Shown: positions 14,495 through 22,783, numbered from the stretch's first letter. The stretch is 32,238 nt of DNA from Alphaproteobacteria bacterium (GCA_016125405.1 WGLW01000026.1:1-32238); one strand, 5' to 3'. The notes: generated by a model from the letters alone, not told the origin. Made by a program: numbers and translations.

Positions 14495-16660
14495 ATGCGC
14501 AGGATTTTGGGTCTGGGTACATTGGGTGTGGCGCTGGCCTTGCTGCTGGCGGCATGTGGCGCGAAGGAGACGGGTGTGGCGGCAAAACCGGCGGCGTTTA
14601 ATCCCGATAGCCACCTTTTCCTGGAAGAGATTGAAGGAAAGCAGGCGCTCGACTGGGTCAAGGGCGAGAACGAGCGCACGCTGAAAGTGCTCGAATCCGA
14701 GCCTCGCTATCAGGGGTATTACGACGAGGCGCTGAAGATCGCGACGTCGAAGGAGCGCATACCGTACGGTTCGTTGCGCAATGGCTATGTCTACAATTAC
14801 TGGCAGGACGGCGAGCATGTCCGCGGTTTGTGGCGCCGCGTGAGGCTGACGGATTACGCCAAGTCTGACCCGCCGTGGGAAACCATTCTAGATGTCGATG
14901 CGTTGGCGAAGTCCGAAAACGCCAACTGGGTGTACAAGGGAGTGTCCTGTCTTCCCCCCGCATACGAGCGTTGCATCGTGGAATTGTCCGACGGTGGAAA
15001 GGACGCAGTCCGCCTGCGCGAGTTCGATGTCGTGACGAAGTCTTTTGTGGCCGGCGGCTTCGATATTCCTGAAGCCAAATCCGACATGACATGGAAGGAC
15101 ATCGACACCCTGCTGGTCTCGACCGACTGGGGTGACGAAGCCGGCAAGCCGACTCTTACGACATCCGGCTATCCCTTCGTCATTAAGGAGCTCAAGCGCG
15201 GACAGTCGCTCAAAGATGCAACTGAGGTTGCACGGGGCAAGGAAAGCGACGTCGCCGCCTCGGCCTATTCGATCGAGGACGCCGAAGGCCGTCGCTGGTT
15301 CGGCGCCGTCGAGGCGCTCACCTTCTTCACAACGGCCTATTCCATCTTCCCGGATCACGGCGGCCCCGCGATCACTGTTCCGCTGCCGCCGAAGGCGACC
15401 ATCCACGGCGTCTTCGCCGACACGTTGCTGGTGACGCTGGAACAGGACTGGACGCCAGACGGCCAGGACGCCTTCAAGACCGGCGACCTGATCGGTTTCT
15501 CCTGGAGCCAGTTCCTCAAGGACGGCAAGCTGCCCAAGGTCGACCTGGTTCTGCGGCCCACCGCGCTTCAGGCGGTGCAGGATATCTCCATCGCGAAGGA
15601 CGCGGTGCTGGTGACGCTTTCGAACAATGTCGCACTCGACGTGTTGAGTTACACCAAGGCGGGCGGCAGGTGGGCGTCGAAGAAGGTGCCATTGCCAGAG
15701 AAGGGCTCGGCCAGCGTCACTTACGCGGACGAAAACGAGACCACGGCCTTTCTTGGATATGAAAGCTATCTCGAACCCGACGCGCTCTATCAGTATGATA
15801 CGGCTTCCGGCGCGATGCTGAAGATTAAATCGCTGCCGGCATGGTTCGATGCCGAACCTTATGTCACCGAGCAATTTGAATCGACGTCCACGGATGGAAC
15901 GAAGATTCCCTACTTCGTCGTTCGCAAGAAAACGACCAAGCTGGATGGGAACAATCCCACGCTGCTCTACGCCTATGGTGGATTTCAGGTGTCGCAGACG
16001 CCGAGCTACTCGGGGACGGTCGGCAAGTTATGGCTGGAGCAGGGCGGCGTTTACGTTGTCGCCAACATCCGGGGCGGTGGCGAATTCGGCCCGGCGTGGC
16101 ACGAGGCGGGGCTGAAGACGCATCGCCAGATCGTGTTCGACGATTTCATTTCCGTCGCCGAAGACCTGATCGCTCGCAAGATCACCAGCCCATCGAAGCT
16201 GGGCGCCATGGGCGGATCGAATGGCGGTCTCTTGATGGGCGTCATGTTCGTGCAGCGCCCCGACCTGTTCAAGGCGATTGTCTGTCAGGTGCCGCTGCTC
16301 GACATGCTGAGGTTCAACAAGCTGGGCGCGGGGGCCTCGTGGATGGATGAGTATGGCAACCCCGACGATCCGGCGCACCCCGAGGAACGCGCGTTCCTGG
16401 AGAAGATCTCGCCCTATCACAACGTGAAGCCGGACGTGGATTATCCGGAAATCTACATCGAGACCTCGACCAAGGACGATCGCGTCCATCCAGCACACGC
16501 GCGGAAGATGGCGAAGCGTCTCGAGGAATTGGGCAAGCCGTTCTTCTATTACGAGAACACGGAAGGCGGACACTCGGCGGCGGCCAACCAGCAGGAGACC
16601 GCCCATCGCATTGCCCTGGAGTTCACTTACCTCGCGCGCAAGCTCATGGACTCGAAGTAA
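14495..16660 (+). CDS. Prolyl oligopeptidase family serine peptidase, lipoprotein
   Basis: S9A-family peptidases cut short peptides after proline or related residues. An N-terminal beta-propeller gates the alpha/beta-hydrolase active site. The 721-residue product starts with a lipoprotein signal (MRRILGLGTLGVALALLLAAC, lipid cysteine 21), so it is probably anchored in the envelope. The nucleophile is Ser575 in GGSNGGLLMG. The catalytic Asp lies in TSTKDDRVHP and the His in EGGHSAAANQQE. The family segment VVANIRGGGEFGPAWHEAG precedes the nucleophile. GGGGAG lies 6 nt before the ATG at 14495. An earlier ATG at 14423 would put 24 residues ahead of the signal and is rejected. The role is probably peptide scavenging. 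Confidence 0.95.
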   Translation: MRRILGLGTLGVALALLLAACGAKETGVAAKPAAFNPDSHLFLEEIEGKQALDWVKGENERTLKVLESEPRYQGYYDEALKIATSKERIPYGSLRNGYVYNYWQDGEHVRGLWRRVRLTDYAKSDPPWETILDVDALAKSENANWVYKGVSCLPPAYERCIVELSDGGKDAVRLREFDVVTKSFVAGGFDIPEAKSDMTWKDIDTLLVSTDWGDEAGKPTLTTSGYPFVIKELKRGQSLKDATEVARGKESDVAASAYSIEDAEGRRWFGAVEALTFFTTAYSIFPDHGGPAITVPLPPKATIHGVFADTLLVTLEQDWTPDGQDAFKTGDLIGFSWSQFLKDGKLPKVDLVLRPTALQAVQDISIAKDAVLVTLSNNVALDVLSYTKAGGRWASKKVPLPEKGSASVTYADENETTAFLGYESYLEPDALYQYDTASGAMLKIKSLPAWFDAEPYVTEQFESTSTDGTKIPYFVVRKKTTKLDGNNPTLLYAYGGFQVSQTPSYSGTVGKLWLEQGGVYVVANIRGGGEFGPAWHEAGLKTHRQIVFDDFISVAEDLIARKITSPSKLGAMGGSNGGLLMGVMFVQRPDLFKAIVCQVPLLDMLRFNKLGAGASWMDEYGNPDDPAHPEERAFLEKISPYHNVKPDVDYPEIYIETSTKDDRVHPAHARKMAKRLEELGKPFFYYENTEGGHSAAANQQETAHRIALEFTYLARKLMDSK

Positions 16661-16792
16661 TGCAGCGGAAAATGCTAAGCGTCGGGAGTCGCTGAGGATT
16701 CTCCATTGTGGCGAGGGCATGCACTCTCTTGCCGGCTTTGCCGCAGGCTTTAGCTTCAGGGATACATATTTCCTGGGGCTATGGAGACTTTA

Positions 16793-17362
16793 ATGTCCAT
16801 CAAATTGATCGCCGCAGCGTCGGCCGTTGCCGCTGCAGCGCTTCTGGCGTCCTGCCAGAGCATTCCCGACAAGATGTCGCTTGCCGATTACTGCGCCAAC
16901 GCGGATCACGCCAACAAGGATGTCTGCAAGGTCAATGTCGAGATCGACGGGCAGAAGACCGCGCTGGCGTCCACCAACATGTCTCTCTCTGAAGCGCGTG
17001 CGATTGCTGACAAGGCGCTCTCCACCGCCGAGACGGCGCAGCAGACTGCTCTCGCCGCTCAGCAGACGGCCCAGCAGGCTGCGAACACGCCGCTGACCTG
17101 CGAAACCAAGACGTTCCGCCGCTCGAAAACCGGCTCATGCTCGCCGGGCTACAAGCTCGTGAGCTGCACCCAGACCCATTACACGACCCGCGCTGGCGGC
17201 GTTTCAATCATGCGGTCGATCGACGATTCGCAGTGCACCTTCCAGACCAAGGTTCTTGAAATCGCCGCTCGCTGCTGCGCCGACGGCCAGCCGCCGGCGA
17301 CGGAAGTCAGCACCCCGGCGCCCAGCGAACCGGCGCCGGAATCGCCAGCCACCTCTTCCTGA
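16793..17362 (+). CDS. Cysteine-rich lipoprotein with Ala/Gln coiled-coil segment
   Basis: I do not recognise this protein. It has a clear lipoprotein signal (MSIKLIAAASAVAAAALLAS followed by lipid Cys21). A central segment at about residues 64-97, rich in Ala, Gln and Thr (ALSTAETAQQTALAAQQTAQ), should form a helical coiled coil, like the alanine-zippered Lpp proteins. A basic C-terminal domain of about 60 residues has Cys103, 116, 125, 148, 161 and 162, plus Cys34 and Cys45 before the coil. That even number suggests disulfides in the periplasm. A proline-rich tail ends the protein. GGAG at 16783-16786 sets the ATG at 16793; the ATG at 16781 overlaps that site. A terminator follows. Confidence 0.85.
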   Translation: MSIKLIAAASAVAAAALLASCQSIPDKMSLADYCANADHANKDVCKVNVEIDGQKTALASTNMSLSEARAIADKALSTAETAQQTALAAQQTAQQAANTPLTCETKTFRRSKTGSCSPGYKLVSCTQTHYTTRAGGVSIMRSIDDSQCTFQTKVLEIAARCCADGQPPATEVSTPAPSEPAPESPATSS

Positions 17363-17388
17363 GCGCGCGTTCACTGACCAGACTGCCC

Positions 17389-17424
17389 GGCCGTCCGCTT
17401 TATGCGGGCGGCCGTTGCATTTTT
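17389..17424 (+). terminator. Intrinsic terminator after the lipoprotein gene
   Basis: GGCCGTCCGC (17389-17398) pairs with GCGGGCGGCC (17404-17413) with one G-T pair. The loop is TTTAT, followed by GTTGCATTTTT. It lies 27 bases after the lipoprotein stop codon and separates that gene from brnT. Confidence 0.75.
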
Positions 17425-17542
17425 CGTCGCCGACAGGAAGAAAGTTCCAGCCGGGCTGTGTTCAACAAGGCGAACGTCCTCGCCCGGACTCGGGACGCCA
17501 TGCAAGAAAGTCTCGGCGCGAGCGAATAAGAAGCGGTGCGGA

Positions 17543-17950
17543 ATGTTTGAGTGGGATACAGCGAGGGCGGCCGACAATCTCGCAACCCATGGCGTCGATT
17601 TTGTCCGCGCCGCCCGCATGTTCGACAATCCGGTTCTTGAGCGCGAGGATACCCGCCAGTTCTGGGGCGAGCGCCGCTTCATCGCCATCGGTCACGCTGA
17701 CGGCATGTATCTGGTCGTGGTGTGGGCCCCGCGCGGCGCCCGCAAGCGCATCCTTTCAGCCTGGAGAGCCGATCGTGCCGACGAAACCTTCTATCGTGCA
17801 GCGATCCCGCAACCTGCTGGCCCGTCTGCCGGACCTCAGCCAGGACGACGCGCCCTCCCGGGCCAGTCTCGGGGCGGCCTTCTGGAAATCGGCCGCGCCC
17901 GTCTATCCCTCCCGAAACCGCCGTCTCGTGCGTCTTCGTCTCGATCCTGA
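17543..17950 (+). CDS. brnT: BrnT-family toxin with extended C-terminus
   Basis: BrnT toxins are small RelE-fold ribonucleases that arrest translation and are held by BrnA antitoxins. The core (residues 1-88) matches the family: MFEWDTARAADNLATHGVDF, then RRFIAIGHADGMYLVVVWAP, then RKRILSAWRADRADE. A usual BrnT ends near here, at about 90 residues. This frame instead runs on to residue 135, giving a low-complexity Pro/Arg/Ser tail read out of frame over brnA. The overlap with brnA is 176 bases. One C-to-T change at residue 90 (CAA) would restore a normal stop, so the tail may be recent or the downstream stop may be fortuitous. The ribosome binding site is weak. It follows a terminator, so it should have its own promoter. 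Confidence 0.82.
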   Translation: MFEWDTARAADNLATHGVDFVRAARMFDNPVLEREDTRQFWGERRFIAIGHADGMYLVVVWAPRGARKRILSAWRADRADETFYRAAIPQPAGPSAGPQPGRRALPGQSRGGLLEIGRARLSLPKPPSRASSSRS

Positions 17951-18059
17951 AGTGCTGGACTGGTTTGGCACGTCTCGCGACGACGCCCACGGCGGGATCA
18001 ACGCCATCCTCCGCGCCCATGTCGAACGCAGGCGCGCTGACGGACCGAGAGGCGACTAG
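17775..18059 (+). CDS. brnA: BrnA-family antitoxin
   Basis: BrnA is a ribbon-helix-helix DNA-binding antitoxin (DUF4415) that binds BrnT and represses the operon. The 94-residue product contains RRLVRLRLDPEVLDWFGTS, the family's strand-helix signature, followed by GGINAILRAHVERRR. The GTG start at 17775 lies inside brnT and has GGAGAG at 17763-17768, also within brnT. The gene is therefore coupled to toxin translation. The toxin-first order is usual for BrnTA. The segment before the DNA-binding motif (SRNLLARLPDLSQDD) is the likely toxin-binding part. Its stop codon shares a CTAG with the stop of the convergent methyltransferase gene. Confidence 0.85.
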   Translation: MPTKPSIVQRSRNLLARLPDLSQDDAPSRASLGAAFWKSAAPVYPSRNRRLVRLRLDPEVLDWFGTSRDDAHGGINAILRAHVERRRADGPRGD

Positions 18060-18934
18060 ACCTCCTTCCAGGCCGTCATCGCGTGCAGGATGTGGCCGCC
18101 CCGCTCGGGGAGGTCTCCACCAGCGGCGGCGCGTTGGGCGCGCGCTTCGGGTGGCACGAACTGCTCGATGATCGCGCGGGGACCGAGATCCTCGATCGCG
18201 CTGAGGTCGAACCCAGCCAGTTGCGCGTGAAGCTCGGGCGGTTCGAACTGGCTGAGAAAGGGTTCGCCCAGCGCCGCCACCCGTGCGGCGCGTTCAGCGT
18301 GCAGGGCGCGCAATTCGGGCGATAGGGTGTGCGGCGGGTCGGAATAGTCGAATACGACTTCGGCTCCGCCTGGCAGGGCGCCGATCGCCTTCAGCGTCGC
18401 GAATATGGTTTCCCTGGTCAGATAGGGCACGACGCCGAGCCAGATGAAGAATGTCCGCTGGTCGCTCGCCAGCCCCGACGCCTCAAGGACTTTGACGAAC
18501 GACTCGCGTTCGAAATTTACAGGGGCGAAAACAAGCCCGCCCGGAATCGCGATGCCCGCTTCGGCCAGGCGGCGTCGCTTCCAGGCTTGCGTCGCTGGGT
18601 GATCGACTTCGAATATCTGCAGCTGGCTGGCGAGCGGACTGCGGTAGGCGAACGTGTCGAGGCCGGCGCCCAGAACGACGAGCTGGCGAACCCCGCGCCG
18701 TTCCATAGCGTCCGCCAGATGCGATTCCGCGAACCTGGCGCGAGCAGCGATGAAGAAGCGCATGGCGCTGCGCCGGGGACCTTCGGCGGCGCCTCGGGTG
18801 ATCTCGTCCGCCGTCACGCCCAGAATGGGCAGAGCCAGCGGATCGGCGAATATCCGGCCCTGATCCAGCACCTGATGAGCGGCGCGATGGGCGGCCGCCG
18901 CAAAGGCAGTCCGGCTGGGTTCCTGTTCGAGCAT
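18056..18934 (-). CDS. Class I SAM-dependent methyltransferase (leucine carboxyl methyltransferase-like)
   Basis: The 292-residue product belongs to the bacterial LCM-like methyltransferase family (TIGR00027 type). It carries the N-terminal signature SRTAFAAAAHRAAHQ and FADPLALPILG, and the SAM-binding motif LVVLGAGLDTFAYR (85-98). EVDHP, the acidic end of strand 2, and the aromatic segment FFIWLGVVPYLTRETI follow. Members methylate small molecules or carboxylates, but the substrate of this one is unknown. The ATG at 18934 starts a complete family domain. The longer frame upstream is not conserved-looking. It converges on brnA with stops overlapping by four bases and is divergent from the symporter gene. 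It is cytosolic. Confidence 0.9.
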   Translation of the reverse strand: MLEQEPSRTAFAAAAHRAAHQVLDQGRIFADPLALPILGVTADEITRGAAEGPRRSAMRFFIAARARFAESHLADAMERRGVRQLVVLGAGLDTFAYRSPLASQLQIFEVDHPATQAWKRRRLAEAGIAIPGGLVFAPVNFERESFVKVLEASGLASDQRTFFIWLGVVPYLTRETIFATLKAIGALPGGAEVVFDYSDPPHTLSPELRALHAERAARVAALGEPFLSQFEPPELHAQLAGFDLSAIEDLGPRAIIEQFVPPEARAQRAAAGGDLPERGGHILHAMTAWKEV

Positions 18935-19170
18935 GGGCGATCCGTCCTCTTGTACGCCGCCTGGTTCGGGCGCCGCGGCATTGTCGGCGCAAGCGCCGGG
19001 CGGGGCAAAGCACGAACACTTGGTTTGCCTTGGGCGGCAACTCATGGAACCCTGTTCGCGCTCCACCTCTCCCCTTTGCCTGCGCACGGATATGCATACG
19101 GGCATTCTGGCGCTCGCTTTCTCGCGGCGGGCTGTTAGCCTTCGGCAAAACATCGAAGAGCGGGGCAGGG

Positions 19171-20457
19171 ATGTGGAAATCGGCGAGCTGGCTGACCGTG
19201 GTGGCGCTCGCGCTTGGCATCGCAGCCGGCGCGGCGATCAACGCTTGGGCGAAGGGACTGATCCCGGCCGCTGAAACGTTTGAGTCGGTCGGCGCGCTCT
19301 GGCTCAACGCGCTGCGGATGACGGTTATCCCTCTTGTCTTTTCGCTCCTTGTTACCGGCATCGCCTCCGTCGCGGACGCCGCCGCAACCGGTAGGCTGGC
19401 GGCCCGGACCATACTCGTGTTCATCGTCCTCCTGGTGATTGCGACCGTCTATGCCTGCATCGCCTCGCCAGTGGCGCTGACGCTCTGGCCCGTCGATCCC
19501 GATGCTGCGGCCGCATTCGTCGCGGGGGCTGGCGCCAAACCGGTCGAGGCGGCGACGCCGCCCGGCTTCGGCGAATGGCTCGCAGCGCTCGCCCCAAACA
19601 ATCCGGTCTCGGCGGCGGCGGAAGGCGCCATCCTGCCGCTCACCGTTTTTGCGGTGTTCTTCGGTTTCGCAGCCACAAGGCTTCCCGCAGAACAGCGCGA
19701 GCCAATGGTGGGATTCTTCCGCACCGTCGGCGACACGATGATCGTCATCGTCCGCTGGGTCCTGTTGGCCGCCCCGGTCGGCGTCTTTGCCCTGTCGCTC
19801 GGTGTCGGCCTGAGATCGGGTCTCGGAGCAGCGGGCGTGCTCCTTCAGTACATCGTCATCGCCATCCTTGTGACGGTGGGAATCACCATCATCGCCTTCC
19901 TGTTCGCCATTCTCTGGGGGCGGATCGGGCCTGGACGTTTCCTCAGCGCGTCTGCGCCGGTTCTCGCTGTTGCGTTTTCTACCCAGTCGTCGCTCGCGTC
20001 GCTTCCACTGATGGTCGAACGGGCGAGGGACGCGATGAATGTTCCAGCGCCCGTCGCCAACCTGGTCTTGCCGCTGGCGGTCGCGGTATTCCGCATAACA
20101 AGTCCGGTCACCAATCTCGCGGTCGTTTTCTTCGTCGCCGCCGTGCACGGCATCCATCCGGGCCTGGGCACGATCTTTAACGCGGGCGTCGTCGCTATCG
20201 CCATCAGCATCGGTACGGTCGGCCTGCCGGGTCAGGTATCGTTCATCGCCTCGGTGGGGCCGATCTGTCTGGCCATGGGGGTGCCGCTTGACGTTTTGGG
20301 TATCCTGCTGGCCGTTGAAGTGGCGCCGGATATTTTCCGGACGGTTGGCAACGTCACGGGAGATCTTGCTGCGACCGTGATCGCAAACCGATCCACCGAC
20401 CATCCTGCGCAGGCTCCAGCCGATGAACCACTCGCGCCGCCGCAAGCACCTCGTTGA
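19171..20457 (+). CDS. Dicarboxylate/amino acid:cation symporter (GltP/DctA family)
   Basis: DAACS transporters import C4-dicarboxylates or acidic and neutral amino acids with protons or sodium. The 428-residue protein has the expected eight or so hydrophobic helices. The substrate-binding hairpin motif AFSTQSSLASLP is at 268-279, close to the family consensus with serine-rich tips. The later segment DIFRTVGNVTGDLAATV carries the conserved Asp and Asn of helix 8. The ATG at 19171 follows a GGGGCAGGG stretch, and the earlier open frame is not hydrophobic. The last 104 bases overlap the end of the convergent hydrolase gene. That tail (STDHPAQAPADEPLAP) lies beyond the conserved domain. The substrate is not predictable. 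Confidence 0.93.
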   Translation: MWKSASWLTVVALALGIAAGAAINAWAKGLIPAAETFESVGALWLNALRMTVIPLVFSLLVTGIASVADAAATGRLAARTILVFIVLLVIATVYACIASPVALTLWPVDPDAAAAFVAGAGAKPVEAATPPGFGEWLAALAPNNPVSAAAEGAILPLTVFAVFFGFAATRLPAEQREPMVGFFRTVGDTMIVIVRWVLLAAPVGVFALSLGVGLRSGLGAAGVLLQYIVIAILVTVGITIIAFLFAILWGRIGPGRFLSASAPVLAVAFSTQSSLASLPLMVERARDAMNVPAPVANLVLPLAVAVFRITSPVTNLAVVFFVAAVHGIHPGLGTIFNAGVVAIAISIGTVGLPGQVSFIASVGPICLAMGVPLDVLGILLAVEVAPDIFRTVGNVTGDLAATVIANRSTDHPAQAPADEPLAPPQAPR

Positions 20458-21442
20458 CCGCATCGACGATCACATCTGGCTTGAAGAAGAAAAAGGCGTG
20501 ATTGGAGTTCGGCACCACTTCAAGCCGCCCACGGCTTGACCATGTCGAGAGATCGACCTGGAGTTCGCGCCAGATCGATTCCCTGCGCGCCGCGGCCGAA
20601 TTGTCGGGTGGCACCACATTTTTGCTGAGCAGGTAGGCGTTCTCGGCGTCGCGACTTTCGCGCGCCCGCGTTTCCTCAGGCAGCTCACGCGCCAGAACCA
20701 CAACAGGCCAGTTTTCCAGATCGCGAAACCGGCCCGCCTCCGCCAGTGTCGCAAATCGTTGTCGCGCTTCACGCGCATTGGCCTCTGCGGATTTTGGATA
20801 GTAGGCCTTCACAATCGCATCGATCGATGGGTCGGTGGGGTAGGGTACAAGTCGCAGAAGTCCCGTCCACCGGAACGCCAATCCGATCTCTTGCGATGCG
20901 CTGACATAATCACCGGTCGACAGGCCTGCCGCGGAATAACGCTTTTCCTGGTCTGGATGCGAAGAGTCCGCGAATACCATGCCCGCGATCTCATCGCGGT
21001 AGAGTCCGGCAAAGATCATATTATAAAGTCCACCCCGCGAGTGGGCGACCAGGATGTAGGGCGGCTTTTCGCCTGCGGCTGCGAGCGCCGCGTGCAGATC
21101 GTGGGCGACTTCATCCGGCTGAAATTTGCCACGCGCCGGATCGCTCCACATGATGCCGGCGCGGCTGTAGGCGCAGGCGCGGGAGGATTTGGCCACCCTG
21201 TCCAGAACGGGCGTCCACGCCAGTGCGCCAAGCATGTCGCCGCCCGCTTGGAACACCACCGTGGGCGATCCCAACCCGCGGCAATCGATCTGGATGCGAC
21301 GGCCGTGACCTACGTCCACCATCTTGCCCTGCGGCGGATATGTGTGCGCCGCGTTTGCCGCGAAGATGGTTTCGCATCCAGCAAGCAGGGGCATGGCTAG
21401 GAGGGCTGCAGCCAGGCGGAGCCCCAGGGCGCGCGCGATCAA
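20354..21442 (-). CDS. Lipoprotein alpha/beta hydrolase
   Basis: This is an alpha/beta-hydrolase fold protein of unknown substrate. A TTG at 21442 with GGAG 8 nt upstream gives a clean lipoprotein signal (MIARALGLRLAAALLAMPLL, AGC, lipid Cys23). A longer frame from an ATG at 21508 would bury that signal, so I prefer the TTG. The nucleophile is Ser135 in AHSRGGLYN. The oxyanion side is formed by FQAGGD, the likely acid is Asp in FADSSHPDQ, and the His is in PNSNHAFFF. The last 20 or so residues (RRLEPAQDG-like tail) lie beyond the normal domain and overlap the symporter gene tail to tail by 104 bases. The product is 362 residues and should sit in the envelope. Confidence 0.87.
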   Translation of the reverse strand: MIARALGLRLAAALLAMPLLAGCETIFAANAAHTYPPQGKMVDVGHGRRIQIDCRGLGSPTVVFQAGGDMLGALAWTPVLDRVAKSSRACAYSRAGIMWSDPARGKFQPDEVAHDLHAALAAAGEKPPYILVAHSRGGLYNMIFAGLYRDEIAGMVFADSSHPDQEKRYSAAGLSTGDYVSASQEIGLAFRWTGLLRLVPYPTDPSIDAIVKAYYPKSAEANAREARQRFATLAEAGRFRDLENWPVVVLARELPEETRARESRDAENAYLLSKNVVPPDNSAAARRESIWRELQVDLSTWSSRGRLEVVPNSNHAFFFFKPDVIVDAVNEVLAAARVVHRLEPAQDGRWIGLRSRSQQDLP

Positions 21443-21826
21443 ACTTGGGTCTCCGCAGTCTCCGGTTCCGTTCGTTGTAGGGGGCGGTCGAGACCTGCGC
21501 CACATCACAATCTGATCAGGCCGGCCTCGACAGTCAGTGGAGGTCGGGGCGGAGTTTCACAACGAACCGCTCGGCGTCCCGATGCCAGGCCCATGACGTC
21601 CGCGTTCCTTTCTGCATCAACAGCGGCGGGCGCGAGAGGTAGCCGGCCGAGACTGAAGGCAACAATTCGACTCTGCGCCCCGCATCGGCCACTCCAACCG
21701 CAAACAGCCAATAAGCATGGGTTGTTATCGATTATCAATAAATATGTCGGTCATCCGTACATTCACGTTAAGTGGACCCTAAGCCTCGCGAGGGACCATA
21801 GGCGCGCAGCATCCTGGGAGGAGATG
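21443..21826. promoter_or_regulatory. Divergent intergenic region with AT-rich promoter-like stretch
   Basis: This gap of 384 bases separates the hydrolase and a small membrane protein gene. Most of it is GC-rich and featureless. The stretch around 21715-21746 is markedly AT-rich. On the minus strand it contains TATTGATAATCGATAAC, which has two GATAAY hexamers separated by one base and loosely resembles half of a Fur box. It may simply be a promoter. The ribosome binding site GGGAGGAG at 21816-21823 belongs to the rightward gene. No other gene is seen. Confidence 0.35.
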
Positions 21827-22231
21827 ATGGCGAGCCAGGGAACCTTTGGACGCCGCGCGCCGGCGCACGGATCTGGGCCACGGTCTCGATTCGGGAGCTC
21901 AGGCCTTGCTTCGCCTTCACAGCCCACGGTCGAAACTGAGGGGCTTTACCGGCGGGCGCAGGTCGAGGCGGCAGCTCTAATGGGCGAGCCGATACCGCCT
22001 GCCGATGCGGCGCGATCCGTCGACGACGAACTCCGGGAATGGAAAGCCTCGCGCAAGACGCCGTTCCGCGTGCCCTGGCGCCAGCTTTCGCTGATGGCGT
22101 CGCTTTGCTTCGGGATTGCGTCTTTCGTTCTGCCGGACAGCGTCAATGATGCGGTCAACTGGCTGCTCTACGGCCTGATGGCGGTCAGCTTCTACGTCGG
22201 CGTCACCGGTCGGAAGAAGACGAAGGGCTGA
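21827..22231 (+). CDS. Small two-helix membrane protein, hypothetical
   Basis: I do not recognise a function. The 134-residue product has a flexible Gly/Ser/Arg/Pro-rich N-terminus (residues 1-40), then a charged helical part (LYRRAQVEAAALMGEP and VDDELREWKAS). Two hydrophobic helices follow (LSLMASLCFGIASFVLP and VNWLLYGLMAVSFYVGV), and the tail is basic (GRKKTKG). The topology is probably a two-span inner-membrane protein with both ends cytoplasmic. ATG codons at 21824 and 21827 follow GGAGG; the second has the better 5-base spacing. It converges on the small secreted protein gene across a pair of hairpins. Confidence 0.72.
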   Translation: MASQGTFGRRAPAHGSGPRSRFGSSGLASPSQPTVETEGLYRRAQVEAAALMGEPIPPADAARSVDDELREWKASRKTPFRVPWRQLSLMASLCFGIASFVLPDSVNDAVNWLLYGLMAVSFYVGVTGRKKTKG

Positions 22232-22256
22232 AACCCTTATTGCGCCTCAAACAGAA

Positions 22257-22305
22257 ACGCCGCCGCGGTTGAACCGCGACGGCGTCCTTCGATGTCCCTC
22301 GAAGG
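22257..22305. terminator. Double hairpin between convergent small genes
   Basis: Hairpin 1 is ACGCCGCCGCGGTT (22257-22270) with AACCGCGACGGCGT (22272-22285), with one mismatch and a tight turn. Hairpin 2 is CCTTCGA (22286-22292) with TCGAAGG (22299-22305). They fill most of the 87-base gap between convergent stops, which suggests transcription termination in both directions. Neither is followed by a T run, so this is not a classical intrinsic terminator. Confidence 0.5.
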
Positions 22306-22318
22306 TCTCCCGTAGGTC

Positions 22319-22654
22319 CTAGCGGATTGTCACCATCACCGAGCCTTGGTCATTGGCCAGCTCGAAACTATCGCCGGATTTCTTGCCGTCCGGATAGTCC
22401 GTGCACTGGTTGTCGACCATGCCTGGGATCGTGATGCAGAGCTTCGGCCCGTCGACAGTGTAGGTGCCCTCGAACTGGCCGCCGCCGCCGATGAACGTGC
22501 CATCCGGCTTGTAGTCGATGTCAAAGTCCATTCCCTGAACAGAAAGCGTCACGCCTTTCTCGATCACGGCCTTGAGCGTGTCGGATGGCGGGGCCGCTGC
22601 GAAGGCCGGAGCGGCCAGCATGCCGGCGGCGAATGCAAGCGCGAGAAGTCGCAT
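22319..22654 (-). CDS. Small secreted periplasmic protein, hypothetical
   Basis: I do not recognise a family. The 111-residue product has a clear Sec signal peptide (MRLLALAFAAGMLAAPAFA, cleavage near residue 19-20). A mature domain of about 90 residues follows, rich in beta-strand-like alternation and glycine (PDGTFIGGGGQFEGTYTVDG). Cys73 and Cys84 could form a disulfide. The segment after the signal (SDTLKAVIEKGVTLSV) may be a short helix. It looks like a small beta-barrel-type periplasmic protein, perhaps lipocalin-like, but this is only an impression. GGGAGGA lies 6 nt before the ATG. It is divergent from trmD. Confidence 0.8.
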   Translation of the reverse strand: MRLLALAFAAGMLAAPAFAAAPPSDTLKAVIEKGVTLSVQGMDFDIDYKPDGTFIGGGGQFEGTYTVDGPKLCITIPGMVDNQCTDYPDGKKSGDSFELANDQGSVMVTIR

Positions 22655-22783
22655 GGGTGTCCTCCCAGATGTGAGGCGAGCTACATAACACTCGGCAGTT
22701 TCCTGAGCGAGAGGATAAATGCAGGCTTGCTGCCGAACGCCGCCGCCGTTCCAGAGCCCGCCAAAATGTCCTAGCTGAATGCC

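Noticed and set aside
14888-15874. 328-residue minus-strand frame inside the prolyl oligopeptidase gene
   Set aside because: It overlaps a full-length peptidase domain and has no ribosome binding site or recognisable sequence.
19135-20463. 442-residue minus-strand frame across the symporter gene
   Set aside because: It is the antisense of a membrane protein gene; its Asp/Arg/His-rich sequence shows no domain.
21721-21746. Fur box in the hydrolase upstream region
   Set aside because: Only two GATAAY hexamers are present and the third is absent; it is noted as an AT-rich stretch instead.
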